Positions 1 to 9,608 of a stretch of 64,000 nt of DNA are shown here, piece by piece. Source of the stretch: Coenobita brevimanus (taxonomy: Eukaryota; Arthropoda; Malacostraca; Decapoda; Coenobitidae); NCBI GenBank assembly GCA_032717465.1, contig CM064681.1, forward strand, positions 18,557,565-18,621,564, written 5' to 3'. Below the pieces are notes generated by a model. It was not told where the DNA came from. It saw only the letters and a program-made list of their open reading frames with translations, and did no database searches. Both the position numbers and the translations under genes were made by a program. Within the stretch, counting starts at the first letter, position 1, and each line of letters starts with the position of its first letter.

Positions 1-540
1 ATAAGGCAGGTGCACCAACAGACTGTACCTGTGGATGGATGGATGCTTGGAGTAAAGATAAAAGCAACTATTGTTTATGGAGCTGGAGGAAATTCTAAAC
101 AGAATACTTAGATCATATTACGAATAATAGTGGGGACAGCACTGACAATCAGGTTGTGATCTGAGTGCAAGTAATAGAAATAAATAAACACTGAGTCAGA
201 ATAATTCATCCATTATATTAACAGGTGGGCCATGTACATCACTCTCCATGAACTCAACTGGTGAATTCTCTGGAGTACCAGAAACTTCTAAATCAGTACC
301 CTACTACTTGTGTATGCCCTGCTTCATTTTGCTTGTTTTATCGTTTTCATGAATTAAAGCTCAGTCAGCGTTCCCAATGCCTACCTTTCGTCATTTTCTA
401 ATTCTTGTAATATTTTTAATCTGTTACAATTTAATTAAGGTTGTCATTGACTACACTGCATTATTTTCTACATCCTTAACCTGTGTTCATGCACAATAGG
501 GCCTCTCTTATACAGTAACTGATTGTATGATTTATGACTA
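1..540. other. No recognised feature
   Basis: AT-rich sequence with no convincing coding region, no known transposon motif and no clear tandem repeat. Confidence 0.4.
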
Positions 541-795
541 TATTCGCGGCGCACGACTCTGAGGTCGTCATTATTGTACCCTGGCAACCTACCATTCAAA
601 AGTGCTTCCCATTTCGTGTAGAACATGAGACGCAAGTGATTCGTGTATAATATGTTCGTGTATAATAATATTCGTGTACAATATATTCGTGCATAATAAT
701 ATGATTCGTGTATGATACGAAATCGGACGCACTTTTGAATGGTAGGTTGCCAGGGTACGATAATGACAACCTCAGAGTCGTGCGCCGCGACTATA
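541..795. repeat. Inverted repeat (hairpin), ~78 bp arms
   Basis: The left arm (about 541-618) and right arm (about 717-795) are near-perfect reverse complements; both carry the string ACCATTCAAAAGTGC or its complement. The ~98 bp spacer is AT-rich and built from repeated TTCGTGTATAATA-like units. Open frames on both strands here are produced by the symmetry and are not called as genes. Confidence 0.8.
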
Positions 796-955
796 GTTTC
801 TTGAGGCAGCATCTCCCACACCCGCAGAATGAGCCGTCCCACCATCCAAGGGGTTACCGTCTTGTGAGTTTGGATCACGTTATGTATGAATGGACGACAT
901 CTGCCGATGTCCATACAGATATGAAACACGACTGAGTCACGATATCATGAGAAGT

Positions 956-1005
956 TCGTGTTTTGTACGACTTGTGTAAAGTTAATAACGATTAGCGATC
1001 CTTAG

Positions 1006-1079
<74 letters not shown>

Positions 1080-1124
1080 TGTTTTGTACGACTTGTGTAA
1101 AGTTAATAACGATTAGCGATCCTT

Positions 1125-1196
<72 letters not shown>

Positions 1197-1241
1197 TGTT
1201 TTGTACGACTTGTGTAAAGTTAATAACGATTAGCGATCCTT

Positions 1242-1319
<78 letters not shown>
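956..1319. repeat. Three-unit minisatellite, each unit ending in a long (TA)n
   Basis: Units start at 956, 1077 and 1194. Each has the same ~52 bp body (TCGTGTTTTGTACGACTTG, then TTAATAACGATTAGCGATCC) followed by 60-70 bp of TA. The bodies differ by about one base (AGTAATA against AATAATA), so the amplification is recent or homogenised. Confidence 0.9.
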
Positions 1320-1322
<3 letters not shown>

Positions 1323-1553
1323 CAGCAGCAGCTGTTTGAGTATCCACTGCACGACCGGCCTATCCCAGCCGAAGTCGGGACGATACAGCATATGTATCTT
1401 TACCAAGTAGCTTAGGTTGTCTAGTAGAGATTGTATGTAAGGTGAGAAGTGCTTGCAAGTGTAATTATAGTGGCTTTGGATGTGGGTGTAGTTTGTGAAC
1501 CAAGTGTAATCAGCCCACGCAAGCCGAGTGGGTGCAAGCATACTTTATAGTAA

Positions 1554-1701
1554 GTGACACTGGTTCAACCACAGCACCCCTTGTGTCCGCCAATGCAGTA
1601 CGTGGCCGGGTGAACACTCCCAAAATTTATTACCCTGGCGGGGCGTGAACCCTGGGTCACCCGTGTATGAAACGCACACTCTGCCAGTGTACCACAGAGG
1701 C

Positions 1702-1706
<5 letters not shown>
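1554..1706 (-). mobile_element. tRNA-related SINE fragment
   Basis: The reverse complement reads like a tRNA-derived head: TGGTACACTGGCAGAGTG near the start resembles an A box and GGGTTCACGCCCC resembles a B box. A short unrelated body follows. No poly(A) or matching copy was found in the window, so this call is tentative. Confidence 0.4.

Positions 1707-1780
<74 letters not shown>
1705..1780. repeat. (TA)n microsatellite
   Basis: A pure AT dinucleotide run directly against the head of the tRNA-like SINE. Open frames of Ile-Tyr repeats here are artefacts. Confidence 0.95.
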
Positions 1781-1784
<4 letters not shown>

Positions 1785-1890
1785 TATGCACATTTTTTTT
1801 TTTTTAATTTCAGCAGAATCTAGGCTGACCAAAAGTTTTTTTTTTTTTCCTCTCCCTTTACCCGAAAATAATAAGAACAAAACTAGCTTT

Positions 1891-2668
1891 TTAACCCGCC
1901 CTGTCCAGGAGACGTGAATTCACGTCCTCACATGATGTGCACTCATATCCTGGAGATGTAAATTAATGCGGCAACATTGCAAGGTCCCTAATTTGCACAA
2001 TTTTCAATTTTCGCGAGTGATTTTGGGCACGTATACACGGGACACCTTCCTCTATAAGATGCCAGGCAGGGACAATGCCTTATTCAGCATGACCTCCTCC
2101 CCCCCCCTGTATGACCTTTTCTCAGCAAATCACCTGTTATCAGTGACCTGGCCAGTAAAGCCATGTCATGCCACGGTATGAAATTCAGGGCCAGAGTGAT
2201 TCCCCAATCGATGACAATGTGGAGGACAAACATTAGAGGAAGAAACAGTCAGAAATGATGATCAGGTAATGTGGCAAAAACAGGTCAGGAATGGTGATGA
2301 GTTAGTGAGTGAAACAATGCTTATAATGCCTATATTACCGTTTGAAAACCAATATACTCTCATACTACATATAAATTCGTACCAAATAAATAAATAAATA
2401 CCGTTTATGAGTGGTGTGGAATAGGTATCCTCCCATAGAACTCGTTTTCTTTGCAGCCAGCCTGATAGAAAACCCTGTAAGGTAAGGAGGTACTCCTACC
2501 TGGATCGAGTATTTTAAACCTCAGCTGAGCGATTTCTCTATGAATTTTCGATGTTTGTCCCCAAAAGCGGATGTTTGAGCAAAAAAAAAAAAAAAAAAAA
2601 AAGGTCCAAAAATGTCGAGACTGGGGCGTACCACTGTCCAGATAACGTCGGGATGGGGGGGGGGTTAA
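1891..2668 (+). mobile_element. TTAA-flanked piggyBac-type MITE, copy A
   Basis: The element is bounded by TTAA at 1891-1894 and 2665-2668, and the left end reads TTAACCCGCCCTGTCC. The body matches copies B (24181-24651, minus), C (48045-48803) and D (54892-55664), including a block that would encode a peptide like ALEEETVR and an A-rich tract near 2580-2602. A perfect 16 bp palindrome, GACGTGAATTCACGTC, lies at 1911-1926. TTAA target duplication and CCC/GGG termini are hallmarks of piggyBac-superfamily elements. There is no transposase, so this is a non-autonomous element. The G-run has degraded the right terminus. Confidence 0.75.
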
Positions 2669-3078
2669 GTTCATCGGAATGTCACTTCTTAATTCTGGTC
2701 TTATTCTGAGCTTCAAGTACTCTTTAATATTGGAAAAAGGAACTTCAAATGGCAGTTAATTACACTCATCACATAGCTAACTCCCACGAAAGAGACGGGA
2801 TGTGGTAGCATATGAAAACATAAATATAGAATTATCATGTAGGATACTCGGGGAAACTGTCTCTACCACACTGGCAAAATTATCTCCACACATTTCTGTG
2901 TATATTATAGTCATAATCATATTTCAGACACTCCCTTGGGATAGATATTTGGTTACCCACTAAACTGAAACATAGTATAATTTGAGGACAGATACTCCTG
3001 TCCACCCTGCCATCTCTGAACTGAAATTGTGGCAAAGTTGTAAACGTCCCATATATGTATCACATACTGGCTTTATTT
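2669..3078. other. No recognised feature
   Basis: AT-rich unique-looking sequence between MITE A and the SINE; nothing could be supported. Confidence 0.4.
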
Positions 3079-3430
3079 ATTTTTTTTTTTTACGTGTCCG
3101 ACACTGGGCAAAGGCTTCAGGACCTATTTCTCAGGAGCAGTGACCTATCCCAAGGCCCAGTAGTCCTCCTACACCTCCACATGTCACCACTTCGGCGTTA
3201 ACACCCACCATCCATATTGAATACATGCTAGGGCTGACTTATACAGGATTGGCGTATTGGTATTAGCGGGGGTATTTTTACGACATGTCGGCAGGTCATC
3301 TGGTTGATCAGGAAAGTCTGCTTTTTAGGAAATTCAAATCCTTAAACTGTTCCCTGCCCTAGCCAGGATTCGATCCTGGGTCCATTAGGACTGCAGGCCT
3401 CCTCTCTACCGATTTAGCCACCACCCCTAC
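3079..3430 (-). mobile_element. tRNA-derived SINE (family T), minus copy
   Basis: In reverse complement a tRNA-like head begins near 3430 with A box TGGCTAAATCGGTAGAG and B box GGATCGAATCC. A ~270 bp body follows and the copy ends in a poly(A) tract (poly-T at 3081-3090). The same element lies on the other strand at 54391-54754 along its whole length, including GGGAACAGTTTAAGGATTTG and GACATGTCG. SINEs of this type depend on LINE machinery and use an internal RNA polymerase III promoter. Confidence 0.8.
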
Positions 3431-4462
3431 TAGCACTTTTGGTATACAGCCATATTTTGTTTGTATTATATTTCAAGATCGTGTGTGATGGTGCCATAAT
3501 TGCAGTTGGTACAAAGGAATTCCTAACTTCACCAATACAACCGCTGTCATGTATTTTTGAGTGCAGAATTAATCCATGAAACTCAATCCCAACAGTTTTT
3601 GTTTGTTTGTTTGTTTTTTCAGTTACCTAATTTCTGATAATACACATTCATTTGTCAGATCTATCCATCTGTGTCTTCTAGCATTCCACTTTCCACCTAC
3701 AGACATGTTCATATACCTTTCTCTTTACCTTGAAAGGGATGATGTCACGTGGTGGAGGCTAAGTTGCCAGGTTATACAAATAGAAGTGTCATCTCCCTGT
3801 TCCTCGAAATGGGGACGGTAGACTGCATAAGGTGGGCACCTTCACCCTGTAGTCCACTGGGTACATCTTCAAATAAGAGTGGATTTGACATACCAGCACG
3901 GTTCTACTGTAACCAATCATGTTATCCACATCCATATGCTCTCTACTGTATTGCCCTACCACTGAGGTACCGTACATTTCCTTCTACTTTTTCACCATTG
4001 GTATTTGACATCTTTCTCGAATCTGTGTTAATTTTCAACACGGCACATACACGTTTTCTAGCAATTCCAGTCCCATTATTCTCAGTTTAGAATTTTTACA
4101 CTCACGCCATGCCAGAATCACACTCCCATTTATTAATGTCGGGACTAAAGTACTTTTGTGGAATGATTTTACAGCCTTTACTTTTAAGCATCTATTACAT
4201 ACAGAAGCCTGCATACCACCTTTCTTTCTTGAGCTACACCACTCTCTGAATCCATGGCACATACATAATTCTTTTCTATTAATGTACATTGGTATTTAAA
4301 TTCCTTTCCTACATCAAGTTTCCCTTCATTCACAACCAGATACCAGACTTACTTCCTCGTAAACCATCTGTTTTCTTTTAAATGCACTTTTGTATAACAT
4401 GTTACTCTTCATCCACCAGCCACAATCCTTCTATTATCTTAATCTAATAAAATTACTTTTAC
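3431..4462. other. Intergenic or intronic sequence, nothing recognised
   Basis: No family resemblance and no tandem array. If the exon at 4463-4709 is real, this stretch would be its downstream intron on the minus strand. Confidence 0.35.
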
Positions 4463-4709
4463 CTTTTGTCTCTCAGTGTCTGATCAATGTTCAGTGCCAT
4501 GGCGTTGTTCATGGAGAAGGTCCAGTGAGAGGCAAGTAAAGCCCTAAGGGTCTCCCTGGCCAGGTGAGTGACCACCAGGAGCCTCGTCGACCACACCAGG
4601 AGACGACCCTTGAGGGACCACTCGGCAAAGGCAGCGAGGAAGGTTGGGTCGTCACTCAACACCACCACTGTCACGCACCATGACACCTGCCGGAGCTGCT
4701 GACGTCACC
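4463..4709 (-). CDS. Exon of a divergent ionotropic receptor (IR-like), partial
   Basis: The minus-strand reading gives SWCVTVVVLSDDPTFLAAF followed by AEWSLKGRLLVWSTRLLVVT and a segment with HWTFSMNNAMALN. This resembles the extracellular N-terminal region of crustacean variant ionotropic receptors, which are chemosensory glutamate-receptor relatives in the plasma membrane. The match is from memory of that family, not from a search. The reading ends in GACAAAAG followed by GTAAAAG, a good splice donor at 4462-4461. A possible acceptor AG lies just before CAGCTCCGG at about 4709. No other exons (ligand-binding lobes, M1-M3) are recognisable in the window, so this is either one exon of a gene with long introns or an orphan remnant. 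No stop interrupts it. Confidence 0.55.
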
Positions 4710-5020
4710 AGGGTATAAGTTAGCTGAGTCTAAATGTCAGGGTATATGGTTCAGTTACATTAATGATTGCATACTAAGAAAGAAACAAGGAATACTAGTA
4801 TGGAGAATGGTATGCATGTATGGCCGGATAGAGTATGAGAAAAGCTGCAGAGAATGCTAAAGAATGTTTGGACAAGTGTGATAAGTGCGAAAGATTGCTT
4901 TTGATTGGATGTAACAGAGGAAAAATGGGAAATGCAAATGTTATGCATAACAGAACCTGGCTTCTATGGATTCTTCTAAACAGGAAGGAACACAATACAC
5001 ACTTATGCTATACTTCAGTG
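4710..5020. other. No recognised feature
   Basis: A ~40 bp stretch near 4893-4936 resembles 32806-32850 (TTTTGATTGGA, then AGAGGAAAA); otherwise nothing is seen. Confidence 0.3.
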
Positions 5021-5858
5021 GTACAAGGGGAGAACACAAATTCAGGATGGCGATACAACAGGTTTATTACTATCCTTATCCTCTAGATACAACACTGATA
5101 ACATTAAGCCAAAGATATATAGGACCTACAAGGTAACTGGTCACTCCGGGAGATGGGGTCTTCATCTGAGGTCATCGAGGAACCTCTACGTCAGGTGTAT
5201 TAGGGAGGTAGCCACAAAGTCTATATACAGAGAAAAGGGGGGAGATCCGGGAGGTGAGTTTACATCTGTACTGTAGGATATTAAAAGTATATCAGGAAGG
5301 TAAAGGCCAAAAGGGAGAAATTGCGATTCTAATTCTGAAAGGGGAAACCAGATATCTAGTTTTCACTAAGGACCTAGATGACAGACTTTAGTGTGGACTT
5401 TTACCAGAGTGGGCACACAGGGAAGTTATAAGGGACCCAAAAGAGATGGTAGAAGAAAGTCATACAGTTGTATCATTAGGATCTCTTTTCCAGGTGTAGG
5501 GAAGTGGACTGAGGGGCATGGAAGGGGAAGCACAGGGAGAGGGGTCATTCCTTGGGTCGTGGTGTCTTGCATTAGCCAGTCCAGGATATGGAGATGTTGT
5601 GGCTTCATCATGGCTGAACTGCATCAGGACAGTTCAGTTAGGGAATGGAGACATCATGGCTTCTTCTTAGCTGAGCCGCTTTGGGCCAGATCAGTTGGTG
5701 AATCCACGGAGTCGCATCATGCCAACTCTCTTGTGATGATGCATCGAGCCAAGCAGGAGTCAGGGAAGCATCGAGCCTTCTCCTTATTTTTGCATCAAGC
5801 CAGTACTGGAATGAAGAGCTCTGGCCGTTTGCAGTAATTGGGGCTCAGGTCGCGACAC
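5021..5858 (-). repeat. Putative 3' LTR of the Ty3/gypsy element
   Basis: Downstream of the gypsy coding remnant on the minus strand, the sequence begins TGTCGCGACCTGAGCC, a plausible LTR start with TG. It contains an AATAAA signal (complement at 5063-5068) and internal ~60 bp imperfect direct repeats built on CATCATGGCT (about 5605-5750). No second LTR copy is present in the window, so both borders are estimates. The same GTCGCGACACCA could instead be read as a tRNA-like 3' end, meaning a primer-binding site of another element. Confidence 0.4.
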
Positions 5859-7663
5859 CAGGTGGGCTGCAGCTCAGGGCAAGAGGGGCGGGTAGTGGTA
5901 GTGTGTACACGGTTCCCGTGTCCCTCTGGCTTCTAAGCTCATATGGTGGTGATCCTGGTGGTGGGGTGAGACTGCTTCCCATCTCCTCAGCAATGGTTTT
6001 CTGTGGTAGCTGGAGTGGTGACTGTGGTAGAGTGCATCGTCTCGAGCATCTTGCTACCCTTGCCATATTTTAAGCCACGTCCTCGTGACTGGAGGTCGAA
6101 CGTTTTCTCTTCATTGGTGACTGTGGTTGGCTTGAAGTCTCGCAAGGCATAGTACTATGCTTGGACCTCTCGTCTGGTCTGCTCTTCACGCCTCTGACGA
6201 GGATGAGAGACCTTGCTTGGTCGTGAGTTTTGAGTAAGTGTAGTAGGAGATGAGGCCCCTGGACTCTTTTTTTTGTGTCCGGCATTGGAGATCCAAAAGG
6301 CATAACAGATGTACATGGAAGTGTGGGTTGGGTATGGCTGAAGAGATGAGATGGTGGAAGAGGTTGTGGCTGCAATGGTGGATAAGAGGTAAATGAAGAC
6401 CTTTGACCCAGGGTTAGGCTTGAAGTCATCCACTGTGGATGCAAACGTGGGAGTGGAATGAGTGTGGTGGGCTGGGATAAGGACTGGCTGGATGGAATAT
6501 GTGCTAGTTCGTGGCGTTGTTTTTCGATTTTTCTGAGTTGCGGGTTGGATTTTGTTTGTAGTTGGCATTGGATGGGAGGTGGGTTGCAGGGTGGCAACTT
6601 TTGATGATAATGTAGGGCTATATTTATTACAGTGGTAGGGATTGGTGGCCTTATCTGATGATGATGGGAATGCAGCTTCTGTTTGACAGGTGTATGGATG
6701 AGGATGAGAAGCTGGTTGATGATCTAGGGCTTGATGAAGATGAGGTTGGGCGAGCTTGTAGTGATGGTTGCAGTATGGGTGACAGGGGCAAGGGGAAGTG
6801 CTTAGGGTGGTGGGTTGGCTGAGGGTTGGGATGGGATATTTGCGTGTGAGGTAGATGATGAGTATGGTTGATGGTTAGGAGATTGTGGGTGGTTGGGTTG
6901 GATGATGAAGATGAGGGTAAGGCTTGGTGGGCTGCGGATGGCTGACTGAGAGTGGGGTTGGGTAGTGATGAGAGGGAAGAGAAGTTGATGGGTGGGGTGG
7001 GCAAGAGAGGAAAATGAATTTGGTGATAGCTGAATGACTGGGGTTAGAGAACTGGAGTTGTAGGTGATAGGACTGTGGGTGATCAGGGGTGATGGAGAAC
7101 AGATTTGAGATTCGTTGGTCTCAGTGTTGGTTTGGTCGGTTTTGATGGAGTTATATCAATGGAAATGTCAGGTGTGACGTGCCATGGTTTCACGATGAAA
7201 ATCAATGATGACTTGGTATCATTTCAGCACAAGTGTGATTTTGAAGGGACATAGAAACTTTGTCTAGAGTTTGTGGTTTGGGGGCAGTCTAGCAACCATG
7301 ACTTGCTGGCCCACTTGGTGTGGATTGTCGGGTGTAGATTCATCCTTCTGCAGGTCTTGGCAGTGCTGCATCTGACAAAGTCCGATCTTGAGGTGGGATA
7401 GTGGGTTTTGTGTGGCTGGTGCAGTTGGAAGTGGCTGGGCCAAATGTCATAATGGAAATAGCAGTAGGGACTCGCCAAAAACACGTTCATGGGGAGTGAT
7501 GCCGTCTTGTCTAGGGCAAATATTCATGCCCCATTATACGATTATGACTTGGCATGGCCAGTATTCTGTTTTGAAGGTGCTTATCCTGGTTCTGAGTTGA
7601 TTGGCGAGGCTCCAGTGGTTTCGTTCGTAAATGGAGTTTCCTCATGGATGGTTGGGAGACAAG
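5859..7663 (-). pseudogene. Ty3/gypsy integrase C-terminus and proline/serine-rich tail, broken
   Basis: From about 7640 down to 7190 the minus strand carries integrase C-terminal sequence in shifting frames, including a segment like VGQQVMVARLPPNHKL. That is the usual module before the chain-end domain of gypsy integrases. It passes into a long low-complexity tail rich in Pro, Ser, Thr and His (about 7010-5860) with several frames and stops. The tail is either a C-terminal extension or an unrelated third frame. A 90 bp part (5970-6062) recurs at about 32710-32800. LINE L1 separates this piece from the rest of the integrase at 9149. The element is non-functional. Confidence 0.55.
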
Positions 7664-9148
7664 TTTTTTTTTTTTTTTAATGCGAGTAAGAAGGAACCAA
7701 AGGCCAGGATCCCACAAACAATTCCTTCTAAGAAAATGAACAAAAACAATACAAAAGTCAGCCAAACTCAAGATCTGTTCATTTCGAGATGCCTGGACAT
7801 ACTGCATTTGAAAGACTAAGGATCATAGGAACTAGGAAATACAGGCAGAGGGAAAGTTCAGAGCTAACCTGTTGCATAAATGAAGGACTGGGAGTAACGG
7901 TTAACTCTTGCATTAAAGAGTTGGACAAAAAAAGGTTGAGAGTTTCTGGCTCGATGGGTGCTATGTGACCATCGGAGACGTGGAGGAATGAAAGCAGACA
8001 GTTTAGAGGAGCAGTGACCATGGAAGAAGCGATAGAAAAGAGATAAAGAGGCAACAGTGCAGCAAAGAGACAGAGATTGATGGGAGTCAGTAAGAGGAGG
8101 AGAGTTAATGAGATGGAAAGCCTTTGACTTCACCCTATTGAAAAGAGCTGTATGTAGGGAGGCTCCCCACACATGAGAGTTGTACTCTACACAGGAGCAA
8201 ATAAAACCCATGTAAAAGTCAACAACTGTGCAGGGGTAAAGAAGGTACGGAGTCGGCTTAGCACACCTAATCTCTTCGAAGCTGATATTACAAGAGATGC
8301 AATATTATCTTTCCTAGTAAATCCCGAGTGAATGAAACCCCAAGCATGTTCAAGGATGATGCAGGCTTGAGCTGGATATTATTAAAAATTTGTGGGTACT
8401 CCTGTAGAAGTTTTTGTCGGGTTGATAGGTGTAAAAACTGAGTCTTTGATGCATTAAAAACAAGATTACCTTTACCCCAGTCAGAGATATGAACTAGGTC
8501 AGACATTAGGTGTGCCACAGCCTCATCACTTGTTTTTTGAAGTATCTGCTGGGATGGACATTGCGGGAACCGAATAGAAAGGTGAAGGATGGAATCATCA
8601 GCGTACAAATGGATGGGGTTGTCTGTACAGCACAGAAGATCATTGATCAATAAAAGGAAGAGAGTTGGTGATAGGACAGAGCCCTGAGGAACACCACTGT
8701 TGATAAATCTACGAGAAGAATGATGGCCGTCTACAGCAGCAGCTATAGAATGACCAGAAAGGAAGCTGTAGATGAAGGCACAGATAGAGGGATAGAAACC
8801 ATACGAGGGCAGTTTGGAAATTTAAGATTTATGTCAGACTCGATCGAAAGCCTTTGAGATGTCAAGTGCGATGGGAAAGCTTTTGCCAAAGTCCCAAAAA
8901 GAGGATGACCAGGAGACTGAAAGGTACGCGAGAAGATTGCCAGTGGAGCCTCCCTGACGGAACCCATACTGACGATCAGAAAGAAGGTTGTGATTGGAAA
9001 GATGCTTTAAAATTTTTCTGTTAAGAATAGACTCAAAAACTTTTGAGGTACAGGATGTTAAAGCAATTGGACGATAGTTAGAGGGTTGGGAATGGTCACC
9101 CTTCTTTGGGACTGGCTGAATGAGAGCAAACTTCCAGGCAGCTTCCAT
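7664..9148 (-). mobile_element. CR1/Jockey-type LINE copy L1, 5'-truncated
   Basis: Minus-strand reverse transcriptase fragments in several frames. The thumb-side motif VPKKGDHSQPSNYRPIALTS and LDISKAFDRV are near 8840-9130, a YADD active-site box (LYADDSILHLS) near 8590, and the C-terminal region at 7864-8211. The 3' end abuts a run of A (T at 7664-7678). The element is truncated at 9148 inside the RT, with no endonuclease, and lies in the gypsy integrase, so it is younger than the gypsy copy. Frames are broken and it is not active. It matches L2 and L3 closely. Confidence 0.8.
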
Positions 9149-9608
9149 GATTTACTGGCTATGAAATGTCTGATTTGTCCTGGTGTCCTGGAGATGTCTT
9201 TTCCTAACGTGCAAGCTTTGCAGGCTTCAGTGACTCGCATGGTTGATGTTTGGGATGTCCAGTAGACATCCTTAAAAACCTGAGGTAGTTTTTGTTGATC
9301 TTGGTGGATCTCTTTGCTGGAGTGTGGCTTCACCATTACTCCTTCGACCTCAGTTGAGTCGATGACGACGAGGCCTGAAAGGGTGTGTAGGCGGTCCCCT
9401 ATGCCTTCAAAATCCTTGAAGGTGTTGGCTAACATCCAGTTGGGTTTTTCTTTTGTTTCCAAGCAATGATTTCTGTGAAATGCAGCAGTGTGTTTTCTGT
9501 GGTTTGGTGGGCAAATTCAAGTGGAAGCCTCGACAAAGTGTCGGTGTTGGTACAGTCGAATTCCTCGAGGGTTTCTCGTCATCTAACTAGGAAAGCATTG
9601 GTTGTTTG
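9149..9608 (-). pseudogene. Ty3/gypsy RNase H end and integrase zinc-binding domain
   Basis: On the minus strand the end of RNase H is recognisable as NTDTLSRLPLEFA (about 9510-9560), the standard gypsy NADALSRLP motif. After a connector, an integrase H2C2-like region follows with paired His (PHSSKEIHQ) and EACKACTLG (CxxC) at about 9200-9320. Several stops and frame changes are present. The domain resumes on the far side of LINE L1 at 7663, so the two pieces were contiguous before that insertion. Confidence 0.65.

Noticed and set aside
1230..1917. Open frames containing long Ile-Tyr runs (also at 25 kb, 36 kb, 38 kb and 62 kb)
   Set aside because: They are translations of (TA)n microsatellites.
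5840..5860. GTCGCGACACCA as a primer-binding site
   Set aside because: In that reading the LTR would lie on the wrong side of the gypsy coding sequence; an LTR start fits better, though not conclusively.
6070..7004. Proline/serine-rich open frames as a host gene
   Set aside because: Low-complexity composition, several competing frames and position directly after gypsy integrase suggest a retroelement tail.
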